Source: Ctena decussata
Taxonomy: Eukaryota > Mollusca > Bivalvia > Lucinida > Lucinidae
Direction of reading: 5' to 3'
Length of the DNA: 64,000 bases
NCBI GenBank assembly: GCA_963989385.1
Contig: OZ022501.1
Span: forward strand, 98,130,979-98,194,978
Shown: one piece after another, positions 33,701 to 47,309 of the stretch
Layout: the number at the start of each line of letters is the position of its first letter
How positions within the stretch are numbered: the first letter of the stretch is position 1
Program-made: the position numbers and the translations under genes
Notes under the pieces: generated by a model
What the model saw: the letters and a program-made list of their open reading frames with translations, nothing else
Told to the model about the DNA's origin: nothing
Database searches by the model: none

Positions 33701-36435
33701 AATTAGGCCGACTATTGTATTTTGACATTCGAAATCCTATTTTGACATTCGCACTTGAGCCGAATATCGTATTTTAACATTCGCAATCCTATTTTGACTA
33801 ACGCATTTAGGCCGAATATGATTTTTTGACCTTTTTTTTTTTAGACTCGCACTGAAGGCGAATATTGTATTTTGACATTCGAAATCCTATTTTGACATTC
33901 GAACTTAGGCCGAATATGGTATTTTGATATTCGAAATCCTAGTTTGACATTCGCACTACAGCCGAAAATCGAATTTTGACATTCGAAATCCTATTTTGAC
34001 ATTCGAATTCAGACCGAATATTGTATTTTGACATTCGAAATCCTATTTTGACATTCGCACAGAAGCCGAATATCGAATTTTAACATTCGAAATCCTATTT
34101 TGACTTTCGAATTTAGGCCGAAAATGATAATTTGACATTCGAAATCCTATTTTGACATTCGCATTGAAGCCGAATACTGAATTTTGACTTTCGAAATCCT
34201 ATCTTGACATTCGATTTTAGGCCAATTTGATACTAGTATTTGGAAAATCGAAATCCTATTTTGACATTCGCTCTGAAGCCGAATATCGAATTTTGACATT
34301 CGAAACCCTATTTTGACATTCGAACTTAGGCCGAATATGGTATTTTGATATTCGAAATCCTATTTTGACATTCGCACTGAAGCCGAATATGGTATTTTGA
34401 TATCTGAAATCCTATTTTGACATTCGATCTTTCGCCGAATATGGTATTTTGACATTCGAAATCCTATTTTTGACATTCGAATTCAGGCCTATTATCATAT
34501 TTTGACATTTGAAATCCTATTTTGACATTCGATCTTTCGCCGAATTTCGAATTTTAACATTCGAAATCCTATTTTGACATTCGATCTTGCGCCGAATATG
34601 GTATTTTGACATTCGAAATCCTATTTTGACATTCGATTTTTCGCTGAAAATATTATTTCGACATTCGAAATCCTATTTTGACATTCGCATTGAAGCCGAA
34701 TATCGAATTTTGAACTTCGAAATCCTATTTTGACATTCGAATTCAGGACGAATATGATATTTTGACATTCGAAATCCTATTTTGACATTCGCACTGAGGC
34801 CGAATATTGAATTTTGACTTTCGAAATCCTATTTTGACATTCGAATTCAGACCGAATATGGTATTTTGATATTCGAAGTCCTATTTTGACATCCGCACTG
34901 AAGCCGAATATCGAATTTTGACATTCGAAATCCTATTTTGACTTCCGAATTTTGACCGAATATGATGACATTCGAAATCCTATTTTGACATTCGCACTGA
35001 AGCCGAAAATCGAATTTTGACATTCGAAATCCTATTTTGACATTCGAATTCAGGCCAAATATTGTATTTTGACATTCGAAATCCTATTTTGACATTCGCA
35101 CTGAAGCCGAATATCGAATTTTGACGTTCGAAATTCTATTTTGACATTTGATCTTTCGCCGAAAATGATATTTTTACATTAGAAATCCTATTTAGACATT
35201 CGCACTGAAGCCGAATATCGAAATTTGCCATTCGAAATTCTACTTTGACATTCGATTTTTCGCCGATAATGGTATTTTGATATTCGAAATCCTATTGAGA
35301 CATTCGCACTGAAGCCGAATATCGAATTTTAATATTCGAAATCATATTCTGACATTCGAACACAGGCCGAATATATTATTTTGACATTCGAAATCCTATT
35401 TTGAAATTCTCTTTGAAGCCGAATATCGAATTTTGACATTCGAAATCCTATTTTGACATTCGATATTAGGTCTTTTATGACATTTTGAAAATCGAAATCC
35501 TATTTTGACATTCACTCTGAAGCCGAATATCGAATTTTGACATTCGAAATCCTATTTTGACATTCGAACTTAGGCCGAATATGGTATTTTCATATTCGAA
35601 ATCCTATTTTGACATTCGCACTGAAGCCGAATATCGAATTTTGACTTTCGAAATCCTATTTTGACATTCGAACTTAGGCTGAATATGGTATTTTGATATT
35701 CGAAATAATATTTTGACATTCGCACTGAAGCCGAATATCGAATGTTGACATTCGAAATTCTATTCTGACATTTGATCTTTCGCCGAATATGATATTTTGA
35801 CATTCGAAGTTCTATTTTTACATTCGAACTTAGGCCGAATATTGTATTTTGATATTCGAAATACTATTCTTACATTCGAACTCAGGCCGAATATATTAAT
35901 TTGATATTCGAAATCCTATTTTGACATTCGCACTTAAGCCGAATATCGAATTTCGACTTTCGAAATCATATTTTGACACTCAAAATCAGACTGAATATGG
36001 TATTTTGACATTCCAAATCATATTTTGACATTCTCTCTGAAGTCGAATATCGGATTTTGTCATTAAAATCCTATTTTGACATTGGAATTCAGGCTGAATG
36101 TGGTATTTTAACATTCGAAATCCTATTTTGACTTTCGGATACAGGCCGAATATGGTATTTTGACATTCAAATTCTATTTTGACGTTCGAATTCAGGCCGA
36201 ATATGATATCTGACATTCAAGCTCCTATTTCGACATTCGCACTGAAGCCGAATATGGTATTTTGTCCTTCGACATCCCATTTTGACATTCTTACTGAAGA
36301 AGAATATCGAATTTCGACATTCGAAATCCTATTTTTATATTATTCAAACGAAAGCCGAATATCGAATTTTGACATTCGAAATCCTATTTTGACTTTCGAA
36401 ATCAGGCCGAATATGGTATTTTGACTTTCGAAATT
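30715..36435 (+). repeat. FB1 left-arm satellite, about 52-bp monomers
   Basis: By length about 110 monomers. Each contains TTTTGACATTCGAAATCCTA followed by a second TTTTGACATTCG half and a variable tail. Two main tail classes tend to alternate, giving a dimer of about 104 bp: CACTGAAGCCGAATATCGAA, and AACTTAGGCCGAATATGGTA or AATTCAGGCC / GATCTTTCGCC variants. A T-run replaces one stretch near 33830. No protein-coding potential is evident. Confidence 0.95.
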
Positions 36436-37261
36436 GAATAACAGCGGACCCGTTTTTTTTTTTTTTTCTTTTTTTTTTTTTTTTTCTTTCTTGCACCAGA
36501 ATTATTTTTGCGTATTACACTCCATTTTGGATTGATGCTCCTTATTTGGACTTAGGCATTATGCCTATATGGAAACCTTGTGAACAAAATATCTGGAGAA
36601 CCTCATGAGCTTGGCCCATTATGTTTGGCATATTCTTATGTCTACATCAGAGATGACCTGATTGATCATTAAACAAATCCGAAAATATTTAATCGAGTTA
36701 TGCCCCTTTTTTGACAAACCGGTTATGCGGAGAAGCGCTAGAGCCTGGCTATTGGATTTTGGTATGCAGTTTGAGTTTAAGGTGAAGATGACCTGATTAA
36801 TGGCCTCGAAGGCTGCAGGCTGGTTATACTAGTTTGCACAGGCATGTTAATCCCATTTCTGACATAATGATGATATATAGAGACAACCTTGTTGGGCAAG
36901 CATATGGCTGGGGGCATAGTGTTTTATTATCACATTTTCTAGTTCTTCGATTAATGGAGAAACTGCTGTCCGGAGGATAGCTCGTTCATTTTGATAAGAT
37001 CTTTGCCAAACTTGCAAGTAGCTAGAAAAAGAATGAATGCTCGGAGGACTTCGAAGTTCGCCCATTTTGGATTTTTACACTTTAAATGCTGAAATAGACG
37101 ATATTGTCTTGTCCAGAGGTCAGCTCCATGACTAGGTTTTTGCTAAATATGTCTAGTTTTCAACAATGTTTCGACGCTAATATTTTTAGCATGTCTTCTT
37201 TCGATGCTGACCTGGTATTGCTCAATTTGGATACAGTTTAACCGAGATGTTTGGGCATAAT
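36436..37261. other. FB1 loop, left part
   Basis: Begins with T-runs (36452-36489), then unique-looking sequence. No transposase signature seen. A 72-codon minus-strand ORF at 36847-37065 is unrecognised. Confidence 0.45.
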
Positions 37262-37915
37262 GGTCACCAGGGCCGTCTCCTTTAGGCGGTTCTGATGAGA
37301 CAGTTCAGCCCCTCTGTTGCTTACGATGCTTGGTAGAAAGGTAGACCAAGGCCCATGGTATGATGAGATATTTCAGCCCCCCCCCCCCCCCATCCCCATC
37401 TGTTGCCTCCATAGCTTGGTGGACAGGAACATCGGAGCCCAAGTGGGATATTTTTTCTTGTATCTTCTGTTGTGTCTTATTACAGCCGTATCCTTGAGGC
37501 GCTCCCGATGAAACATGTCAGCCCCATCCCCCCACCCCCTGTTGCTTCCATTGGTGGACAGGAACATCGCAGCCAAAGTGGGATATTTTTTCTTGTATCT
37601 TCTGGTGCGTCTTATTACAGCCGTATCCTTGAGGCGCTCCTGATGAGACATGTCAGCCCCATCCCCCATGTTGCTTCCATTGGTGGACAGGAACATCGCA
37701 GCCAAAGTGGGATATTTTTTCTTGTATCTTCTGGTGCGTCTCATTAGAGCCGTCTCCTTGAGGCGATTCTGATGAGACATCTCAGTCCTTTATGTTGCTT
37801 GTTTGACAAGAATACATGTACCTCTATCAGAGCTCAAGAGGGATTTTTTTCTTGTGTAGTCTTTTGTGTCTCATTAGAGCCGTTTCCCTAAGGCGATTCT
37901 GATGAGAGATCCTAT
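37262..37915 (+). repeat. About 130-bp minisatellite in FB1 loop
   Basis: The block GCCGT(C/A)TCCTTGAGGCG...GATGAGAC recurs with intervals of 135, 129 and 130 bases (anchors at 37496, 37631, 37760, 37890), plus two diverged units to the left. Units contain GGTGGACAGGAACATCG and GGGATATTTTTTCTTGTATC. Interval lengths near multiples of three keep a repetitive 135-codon minus-strand ORF open (37373-37780), which I regard as incidental. Confidence 0.85.
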
Positions 37916-38562
37916 TGAACGAAATTTCTATTTGAAAACGATGAGAACAATTTGACTAATGGAAATTAACATGGGAAAATTTAATCAGCTAAAAAGAAGA
38001 AAATAGTTGCTGAATTTTCAGAAACTAGGTATCAGTGGATTTGAAAGCATGTTTTTGTACTTATAAAGTACATCGGATAATATTACTTGTGTAACATTGT
38101 CTTTTTTATCGTGAAATAGTAGCACAATAGTTCTTTATCTTTTTTCCTTTGTTGTAAAACCAGACCTGTGATACTGATTTGTTTGTAAACATAGCACAAA
38201 CCGATGCAGGTTAATATGTGCAACTGAAACCAAATTCACTATTTTTAGAAAAGTTTTAACATCGTGGTCAATTTGAAAAGCGTGTAGTCAGTTTGATTCC
38301 ATTTCATCCCGGGAAAATAATTTTTGTTCTGCAAAGCTAGTCGTTTTTTTTTTTTGTTTTTTTTTTTTGTGGCGGGGGGGGGGGGGGGGGGGGGTTGGAT
38401 TGGTTTAATGAAGTCGAATTGAAGTCCCAATAGCAAACTTTACTCTGACGTGAAAACATAAAAACTTAATACAACTATTCAATTTTACCAATTGCTTTTT
38501 ACATGGAAATCCCCATTTATAGGAAGAACTCACTAGTATATTACTGGTTAAGGTTTTATGAC

Positions 38563-38630
38563 CAACTAGTTAGCTCTTTCGACTTCAGCTCACTTAAGGG
38601 AGCAGGCTCAACTCCCGCTTGGGTTTCACC
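38563..38630 (+). repeat. Possible tRNA-derived SINE fragment
   Basis: TAGTTAGCTCTTTCGAC resembles a box A region and AGGCTCAACTCCCGC a degenerate box B. The spacing is tRNA-like, but I could not form a convincing cloverleaf. Confidence 0.3.
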
Positions 38631-39437
38631 GACTTTGTATAATACAGAGTAAAAAGACAGGTAGTAATTATAAATAAACATAATAGAAGACTACAGGGTG
38701 TTAAGAAAGTTCGAAGATTTTACAATATTGCCTATAACTAGTAAAGCGATAAAAGAACAGCATTTTCATAGCAGAAGGCCACAAGGAAATTCTGCCTAAA
38801 ACAAAATGGATTTTTTTAAAACATCGACAGCTAGATAAACCACAAGAAGAATGGGGACAATAATAACGCGCACATAAACCCTGGCCCTGGGGTCTGCTGT
38901 GGTAAATTCACATACTAGCTAATTCATAAACAGAATGCAATTTTGAAAGTACACCATTAAACCGATTTTGCCGCCGATGAACGATGCCTCTGAAAAGAAA
39001 AAAAACAAACAAACATTAAACTGAGTCTACCGTTTTTTTATCACTGGTCATTCTAAATCGGCCGTAATGATGTTGTTATTGCTTTATGTTGATTACCCGT
39101 GTTTTTATGTAACGGCCGCTTCAGGAGTGTATTCAAATCTTTGCTGGGGAGGGCATGCCGGTGTCTTTGCCTAATACACGTATCTTTTTATCGGTTCAAT
39201 CTAAATTGTTTGCATATCGGTTCTCTTCTCTGCACATATCAATCTGCATAGGTTCGTTTTATTTTACAAGCAAGTTATAAAGCACTATTGTGCTACTATT
39301 TCGTTTGTTTTTTGGTGCACAGCTCAAGTATATGCCTAGATTATCTTCCATTCATTCATTCATTTTGTCTTCATTTCATAATGTAAAAATATGCAACAAT
39401 ATTGCAATCTCAGTCATTTTCTTTGATTCATGTTGTA

Positions 39438-39438
<1 letters not shown>

Positions 39439-39487
<49 letters not shown>
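39439..39487. repeat. TG microsatellite
   Basis: About 24 TG units. Confidence 0.98.
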
Positions 39488-39489
<2 letters not shown>

Positions 39490-39892
39490 CTCCATTGTTG
39501 TATGTATTTATACATATAGTAGTATTGTGTAAGAGATTAGGTGATCCTTAGCAGTTTTTTGACATTTGTATACACATTTTTCTTGGCTCACCTATATATG
39601 TTCATATGTATATAATGAGGGCCTCATGGGAGAATAGCTATTACATGTATTATTATATGTGCTAAATATTGTAACCCTCGAAAAATAAAGTCGTTACTTA
39701 CTTACTATGATAAAAAAAAACACTGTTAAATGAGCAATATTAACTGGTGTACTTTAGACGTATAAAAACATGCACTAAAATCCATTGATACCTAGCCTCT
39801 AAAAATTCAGCATGCCCTTCCTTCTTTTTAGCTGATTAAATTTTCCCATGTTAATTTCCATTAGTCAAATTGTTCTCATCGTTTTCAAATAG

Positions 39893-41302
39893 ACCTCCGG
39901 CAAACATTGGGTAAGCGTGTAGTTACAAAAGCCTGCATGTTCTTGAAAGGGTGTTTAGAACGCAGCTATATAAGCTACATGTTATACTTCATAGATAAGA
40001 TTTCTCAAAAAGCCTTTAAATGCACTCAAAAAGCCGATTTAACTGTGCAGGGCTCCCTCCTAGTTTCATTTTCGGTACTGAACCTGGAGGACAAAATTAA
40101 TTTAAGAAATACCGCTTAAAACTGTTCCATGTCATTTGGTCTCAATATACAACTGTAAAATATATAAAGCATGACATTCTCCGATTTTCGGAATACATTT
40201 TCTAGCGAGAAAAATCTGACCTGAACCCTGTCACTAAACCGCGAAAATTCGTGACAGGATGTATTCAAATTGCCTACCGGAAAACAGTCATATTGTTTTT
40301 CTATTTACCTCCGCGGAGGTCAATTTGAAACTTTACCACCCGTGAATATTTGCTCCAGATTCTTATTATACACCTGAGAAGCGAACCCCGGGCCCGTTAA
40401 CGTCTCTGCATTTATCTATATCCATCTTCGCTGGCCAAGGGTACTAAGTCCACTTTGTTCCGTACGTACCCTTGGCCGACGGCCTTTTAAAAAAATCGGT
40501 CGCCTTTTAGCTGCAGCGAGTTGCTCTCCTTGTCGCACGTTATATTTAGACCAGTGCAAAACACAGTTGACCAACAACCTCGCATAATCGTTCAAAAACA
40601 CTGATTTACTGGTTAAATTTTGGTTTAAACAGTATTTTATTTGTATACTTTATACATGTACATAGCACAAATTATACAAATACTACAAATACAATGAATA
40701 TACAAAAGGGATTCAGAAGAAAGTCGATTGACTTATTTGAATCTGTATCCCATGATTGCAATGAATACAAATTCCATACAAATGTGATAGTCAAATTTAT
40801 CTAATTAGCGGTATTTTAGAATAACTTATAAATATTCCGTTAGGTAGTAATACAAGAAAGTTCAAGTTAACAGAAAGGAAGGAAAGAGGAAAAACAGAAG
40901 TAAACCGTTATAACGGTGTAACGTGCTACGTTTGTAATACTAATTCACGGAAGTATAACAGTGAACAAGCTGAGAACTGTGACTCCACGGGGAATGGATC
41001 TACACTCCGTTTGCTCAAAGGCCGCGCCGTAGATACCAGAATCAAAGACTGAGTATTGATTAATATTCAAAGGACATGGCTTTGTGTAATCGAATTTTTA
41101 GAAAAAAAAAGAACAAAGAGAGTTGGTTTTACCTGTATTGTTATATGTCGCGAAATTGGCTAGCAGTATTAGAAAGACTCATTTTTGCAGTCTTTGACGT
41201 CGTATGGTTAAATTTTGACCACCTACTCTTTTTTATGGGGGGGTGGGGGGGGGGTTGTAATAGTTCACGGCAGAAAAGATAGCTTTCTATTGACAAGATA
41301 CA
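39893..41302. other. FB1 loop, centre-right, no gene recognised
   Basis: Contains a small inverted pair, GGCCAAGGGTAC (40433-40444) and GTACCCTTGGCC (40466-40477), and a G-run near 41239-41255. ORFs are short and unrecognised. Confidence 0.4.
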
Positions 41303-41551
41303 AGCAACCAGCTACCAGTCCATTTCCAATTATTTTTACGGGCGTTTGCCTGTAAGAAATTGTTGGAAATCACGATATGGTAGGGTTATGTTAACTGGCC
41401 GCACTCCAAAATAACTATATAGTGTTGAAGGCTATATGACCAAAACGACACCTGTTCTTTTCTATCCTATTCTTCTTATCAATGATTCATGCAATTTTTA
41501 CGGGCGCCCGTAAAAATACTGTGACAGGAAATGGACTGGCAGCTGGTTGCT
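41303..41551. mobile_element. 249-bp MITE in FB1 loop
   Basis: Left end AGCAACCAGCTACCAGTCCA and the inverted right end TGGACTGGCAGCTGGTTGCT match with one difference. A second inner inverted pair is TTTTTACGGGCG / CGCCCGTAAAAA. No clear target duplication was identified. Confidence 0.65.
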
Positions 41552-42744
41552 AGTTATTCTACCGTAAAATCTATGGATTTTTTACAGTGTAGGTTTGTGG
41601 GGTGAATGGGTACGCTAACAGGGGAAGCAGCCCTGTTGCTTCCTTCTAAGGAGGGGTCGAACTTTTAAAGGAGAGAATTTCCTCCCTAAGGAACAAATTC
41701 TTCACTTTATGAGTGGACCTTATTTTAAGGTGGGCTTCATCGCCAGGGAGGCGTATAGGATGGGTCGCAGAATTTGTTTCCCTTTGTAAAAATGGCTGAA
41801 GCATATATGGATGTACCCATGGGTCTTGAATTTCTGTGACATTGATTGATATTGCCACTAACTGGCTCGATGACGGTCTGCCACGTCTTGACGTCGTGAT
41901 GTCATTACATCGTGACAATGGTGTTGTAACGTTATTAGGGCAGCAGCAAAAAGTACGGAGTGGCTAGCGACGGACGTCTGTCAGTAGCCAATATCCGTTG
42001 AATTTGCTAGTGACAGACGTCTGTTAATAGCTGAAACTCGATAAAATTTGCTAGAGACAGATGCAATTTAATTAAACTATAGTGCCCCTGCACAAGCTAG
42101 GAATGTGTCCTGGGAGACGGACGCAGAGTGTCCTCGCACAATCATGACATTTTTTACCCACTAGTTGTGAATGTAGTTCCTTTACGTACGCATTTATCTG
42201 TTTCTGTCGAAGTCAAATGATGGTATGGAATCTGGAGGATATTTTATAATGCTCCAATGACGATAGTCAGCAGGCATTATATTTTACCCCTGTCCTTCTA
42301 TATGTCTGTTCGTCTGTCCGTCGCACGTAAACAGGTTGTATATGATTGAAACTTTGCGAAAATATTATAGGCATATTTAAGACGTGAATGTGCCTTTTTG
42401 AAGGAAAAAAAAACAAAATATTTTTGACGAATTACATCCTTTGCTGACTGTGAAATTTTCATGGCAACTTAATATAATCAACTTCTACAGTTTTCAAGTT
42501 ATGAACTTTGCACAGATGTTCCAGACATATTGAAGATTTGCATGTGCTTATTTAAGAGGAAAGTTATTTCTTATAAATTTGCGGTGTTTTCAAACCTAGA
42601 AATTTATCCGGTTTTGGTTAATACAGAATAAAAAATGTATAATCAACTCCTTCCGCAGTTTTTTTAGCAATCGATTTTTAGCAATCGATGTCTGTTACAG
42701 CATATTGAAGTTGTGCAAATGCCTTTTCGAAGAAAAAAATATAC
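41552..42744. other. FB1 loop, right part
   Basis: Contains an interspersed repeat E-like segment (about 41640-41810), a direct repeat with GACGTCTGT around 41975 and 42021, and a CTGTCCGTCGCACGTAAACA motif near 42316 typical of invertebrate interspersed repeats. No coding domain recognised. Confidence 0.4.
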
Positions 42745-45700
42745 TGACAAAATGACAAATTCCGATATTCGGCTTCAGTACGAATGTCAAAATAGGATTT
42801 CGAATATCAAAATACCATATTCGGCCTAAGTTCGTATGTCAAAATAGGATTTCGAATGTCAAAATCGATATTCGGCTTCAGAGCGAATGTCAAAATAGGA
42901 TTTCGATTTTCCAAATATCAAATTGGCCTGAATTCGAATGTCAAAATAGGATTTTGAAGGTCAAAATTCAATATTCGCCTTCAGTGCGAGTGTCAAAATA
43001 GGATTTCGAATGTCAAAATAACATATTCGGCCTAAATTCGAAAGTCAGAATAGGATTTCGAATGTTAAAGTTCGATATTCGGCTTCAGTGCGAATGTCAA
43101 AATAGGATTTCGAATGTCAAAATACAATATTTGGCCTGAATTCGAATGTCAAAATAGGATTTCGAATGTCAAAATTCGATTTTCGGCTTCAGTGCGAATA
43201 ACAAAATAGGATTTCGACTGTCAAAATATCATATTCGGCCTAAATTCGAAAGTCAAAATAGGATTTCGAATGTCAAAATTCGATATTCGGCTTCAGTGCG
43301 AATGTCAAAATATGATTTCGAATATCAAAATACCATATTCGGCCTAAGTTCGAATGTCAAAATAGGATTTCGAAAGTCAAAATTCAATATTCGACTTCAG
43401 TGCGAATGTCAAAATAGGATTTCGAATGTCAAAATATCATATTCGTCCTGAATTCGAATGTCAAAATAGGATTTCGAAAGTCAAAATTCGATATTCGGCT
43501 TCAATGCGAATGTCAAAATAGGATTTCGAATGTCAAAATACCATATTCGGCGAGAGATCGAATGTCAAAATAGGATTTCAAATGTCAAAATACCATATTC
43601 GGCGAAAGATCGAATGTCAAAATAGGATTTCGAATGTCAAAATACCATATTCGGCGAAAGATCGAATGTAAAAATAGGATTTCGAATGTTAAAATTCGAA
43701 ATTCGGCGAAAGATCGAATGTCAAAATAGGATTTCGAATGTCAAAGTATGACAATAGGCCTGAATTCGAATGTCAAAAATAGGATTTCGAATGTCAAAAT
43801 ACCATATTCGCCGAAAGATCGAATGTCAAAATAGGATTTCAGATATCAAAATCCGATATTCGGCTTCAGTGCGAATGTCAAAATAGGATTTCGAATATCA
43901 AAATACCATATTCGGCCTAAGTTCGAATGTCAAAATAGGATTTCGAATGTCAAAATTCGATATTCGGCTTCAGAGCGAATGTCAAAATAGGATTTCGATT
44001 TTTCAAATATCAAATTGGCCTAAATTCGAATGTCAAGATAGGATTTCGAAAGTCAAAATTCAGTATTCGGCTTCAGTGCGAATGTCAAAATAGGATTTCG
44101 ATTTAACAAATATCAAATTGGCCTGAATTCGAAAGTCAAAATAGGATTTCAAATGTCAAAATTCAATATTCGGCTTCAGTGCGAATGTCAAAAATAGGAT
44201 TTCGAATGTCAAAATACCAATTCGGCGAAAGATCGAATCTCAAAATCGGATTTCAGATGTCAAATTCCGATATTCGGCTTCAGTGCGAATGTCAAAATAG
44301 GATTTCGAATATCAAAATACCATATTCGGCCTAAGTTCGAATGTCAAAATAGGATTTCGAATGTCAAAATTCGATATTCGGCTTCAGAGCGAATGTCAAA
44401 ATAGGATTTCGATTTTCCAAATATCAAATTGGCCTGAATTCGAATGTCAAAATAGGATTTTGAAGGTCAAAATACAATATTCGCCTTCTGTGCGAGTGTC
44501 AAAAAAAAAAATCAAAATATCATATTCGGCCTGATGCGTTAGTCAAAATAGGATTGCAAATGTTAAAATACGATATTCGGCTTCAGTGCGAATGTCAAAA
44601 TAGGATTTCGAATGTCAAAATACAATATTCGGCCTGATTTCGAATGTCAAAATATGATTTCGAAAGTCAAAATTCGATATTCGGTCTAAATTCAAAAGGC
44701 AAAATAGGATTTCGAATGTTAAAATTCGATATTCGGCTTCAGTGCGAATGTCAAAATAGGATTTCGAATGTCAAAATAACAAATCCGGCCTGAATTCCAA
44801 TGTCAAAATAGGATTTTGAAAGTCAAAATTCGATATTCGGCTTCAGTGCGAATGTCAAAATAGGATTTCGAATGTCAAAATATCATATTCGGCCTAAATT
44901 CGAAAGTCAAAATAGGATTTCGAAAGTCAAAATTCGATATTCGGCTTCAGTGCGAATGTCAAAATAGGATTTCGAATATCAAAATACCATATTCGGCCTA
45001 AGTTCGAATTTCAAAATAGGATTTCGAATGTCAAAATTCGATATTCGGCTTCAAAGCGAATGTCGAAATAGGATTTCGATTATCAAAATATCATAATAGG
45101 CCTGAATTCGAATGTCAAAATAGGATTTCGAAAGTCATAATTCAATATTCGAATTCAGTGCGAATGTCAAAATAGGATTTCGAATGTCAAAAAATCTTAT
45201 TCGTCCTGAATTCGAATGTCAAAATAGGATTTCGAAAGTCAAAATTCGATATTCGGCTTCAATGCGAATGTCAAAATAGGATTTCGAATGTCAAAATAAC
45301 ATATTCGGCGAAAGATCGAATATCAAAATAGGATTTCGAATGTTAAAATTCGAAATTCGGCTTCAGTGCGAATGTCAAAATAGGATTTCGTATTTCAAAA
45401 TACCATAATCGGCTAAAGATCGAATGTCAAAATAGGATTTCGAATGTTAAAATTCGATATTCGGCCTCAGTGCGAATGTCAAAATAGTATTTCGAATATC
45501 AAAATACCATATTCGGCTAAAGATCGAATGTCAGAATAGGATTTCGAATGTCAAAATTCGATATTCGGCTTCAGTGCGAATGTCAAAATAGTATTTCGAA
45601 TATCAAAATACCATATTCGGCCTAAGTTCGAATGTCAAAATAGGATTTCGAATGTCAAAATTCGATATTCGGCTTCAGAGCGAATGTCGAAATAGGATTT

Positions 45701-47157
45701 CGATTATCAAAATATCATAATAGGCCTGAATTCGAATGTCAAAATAGGATTTCGAAAGTCATAATTCAATATTCGAATTCAGTGCGAATGTCAAAATAGG
45801 ATTTCGAATGTCAAAATATCTTATTCGTCCTGAATTCGAATGTCAAAATAGGATTTCGAAAGTCAAAAAACGATATTCGGGTTTAATGCGAATGTCAAAA
45901 TATGATTTCGAATGTCAAAATACCATATTCGGCGAAAGATCGAATGTCAAAATAGGATTTCGAATGTTAAAATTCGATATTCGGCTTCAGTGCGAATGTC
46001 AAAATAGGATTTCGAATGTCAAAATAACATATTCGGCCTGAATTCGAATGTCAAAATAGGATTTCGAAAGTCAAAATTCGATATTCGGCTTTAGTGCAAA
46101 TGTCAAAATAGGATTTCGAATGTCAAAATATCATATTCGGCCTAAATTCGAAAGTCAAAATAGGATTTCGAAGTTGAAAATTCGATATTCGGCTTCAGTG
46201 CGAATATCAAAATAGGATTTCGAATATCAAAATACCATATTCGGCCTAAGTTCGAATGTCAAAATAGGATTTCGAATGTCAAAATTCGATATTCGGCTTC
46301 AGAGCGAATGTCGAAATAGGATTTCGATTATCAAAATATCATAATAGGCCTGAATTCGAATGTCAAAATAGGATTTCGAAAGTCATAATTCAATATTCGA
46401 ATTCAGTGCGAATGTCAAAATAGGATTTCGAATGTCAAAATATCTTATTCGTCCTGAATTCGAATGTCAAAATAGGATTTCGAAAGTCAAAATTCGATAT
46501 TCGGCTTCAATGCGAATGTCAAAATAGGATTTCGAATGTCAAAGTACCATATCGGCGAAAGATCGAATGTCAAAATAGGATTTCGAATGTCAAAATTCGA
46601 TATTCGGCTTCAGTGCGAATGTCAAAATAGGATTTCGTATTTCAAAATACCATATTCGGCTAAAGATCGAATGTCAAAATAGGATTTCGAATGTCAAAAT
46701 TCGATATTCGGCTTCAGTTCGAATGTCAAAATAGTATTTCGAATATCAAAATACCATATTCGGCCTAAGTTCGAATGTCAAAATAGGATTTCGAAGTTCA
46801 AAATTCGATATTCGGCTTCAGTGTGAATGTCAAAATAGGATTTCGAATGTCAAAATATCATATTCGGCCTGAATTCGAATGTCAAAATACGATTTCGAAT
46901 GTCAAAATGTCATATTTGGCCTGAATTCGAATGTCAAAATACTATTTCGAAAGTCAAACTTTGATATTCGGCTTCAGTGCGAATGTCGAAATAGGATTTC
47001 GAAATTCAAAATTCGATATTCAGCTTCAGTGCGAATGTCAAAATAGGATTTCGAATGTCAAAATACCACATTCGGCCTAAGTTCGAAAGTCAAAATAGGA
47101 TTTCGAATGTCAAAATTCGATATTCGGCTTCAGTGCGAATGATAAAAAAGGAGTTGA
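42745..47157 (-). repeat. FB1 right-arm satellite, about 52-bp monomers
   Basis: Reverse-complement version of 30715-36435 (TAGGATTTCGAATGTCAAAA), about 85 monomers by length. The same tail classes occur. It is about 1.3 kb shorter than the left arm, so arms have gained or lost units since formation. Confidence 0.95.
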
Positions 47158-47309
47158 ATGTCGAAAAACGAAAAACGAAAAGCGAAAAACGAAAAGCGAA
47201 AATCGAAAAACGAAAAGCGAAAAACGAAAAGCGAACATCGAAAAACGAAAAGCGAAAAACGAAAAACGAAAAGCGAAAAACGAAAAACGAAAAGCGAAAA
47301 GCGAAAAAC
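47158..47309 (-). repeat. FB1 right subterminal 14-bp repeat
   Basis: AAAAGCGAAAAACG repeats, mirror image of 30572-30714, leading to the right terminus CCAACTTCACCTTCCT. Confidence 0.95.

Larger units (their letters stand above)
37928..39892. mobile_element. 1.97-kb inverted-repeat unit nested in FB1 loop
   Basis: Arms of about 118 bp (37928-38045 and 39776-39892) are inverted copies, starting CTATTTGAAAACGATGAGAA, with 85-95% identity by eye and one small indel. No target duplication is evident. The interior holds G- and T-runs (38343-38393), a tRNA-like fragment (38563-38630), a TG microsatellite, and a possible retroelement tail ending AATAAAGTCGTTACTTACTT near 39687-39706. Confidence 0.6.

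Noticed and set aside
30715..36435. CRISPR array
   Set aside because: Repeats are contiguous diverged satellite monomers without unique spacers, and the context is eukaryotic.
37373..37780. 135-codon repeat protein on the minus strand
   Set aside because: The frame stays open because the minisatellite periods are near multiples of three; composition follows the repeat, including a poly-Gly end from a C-run.
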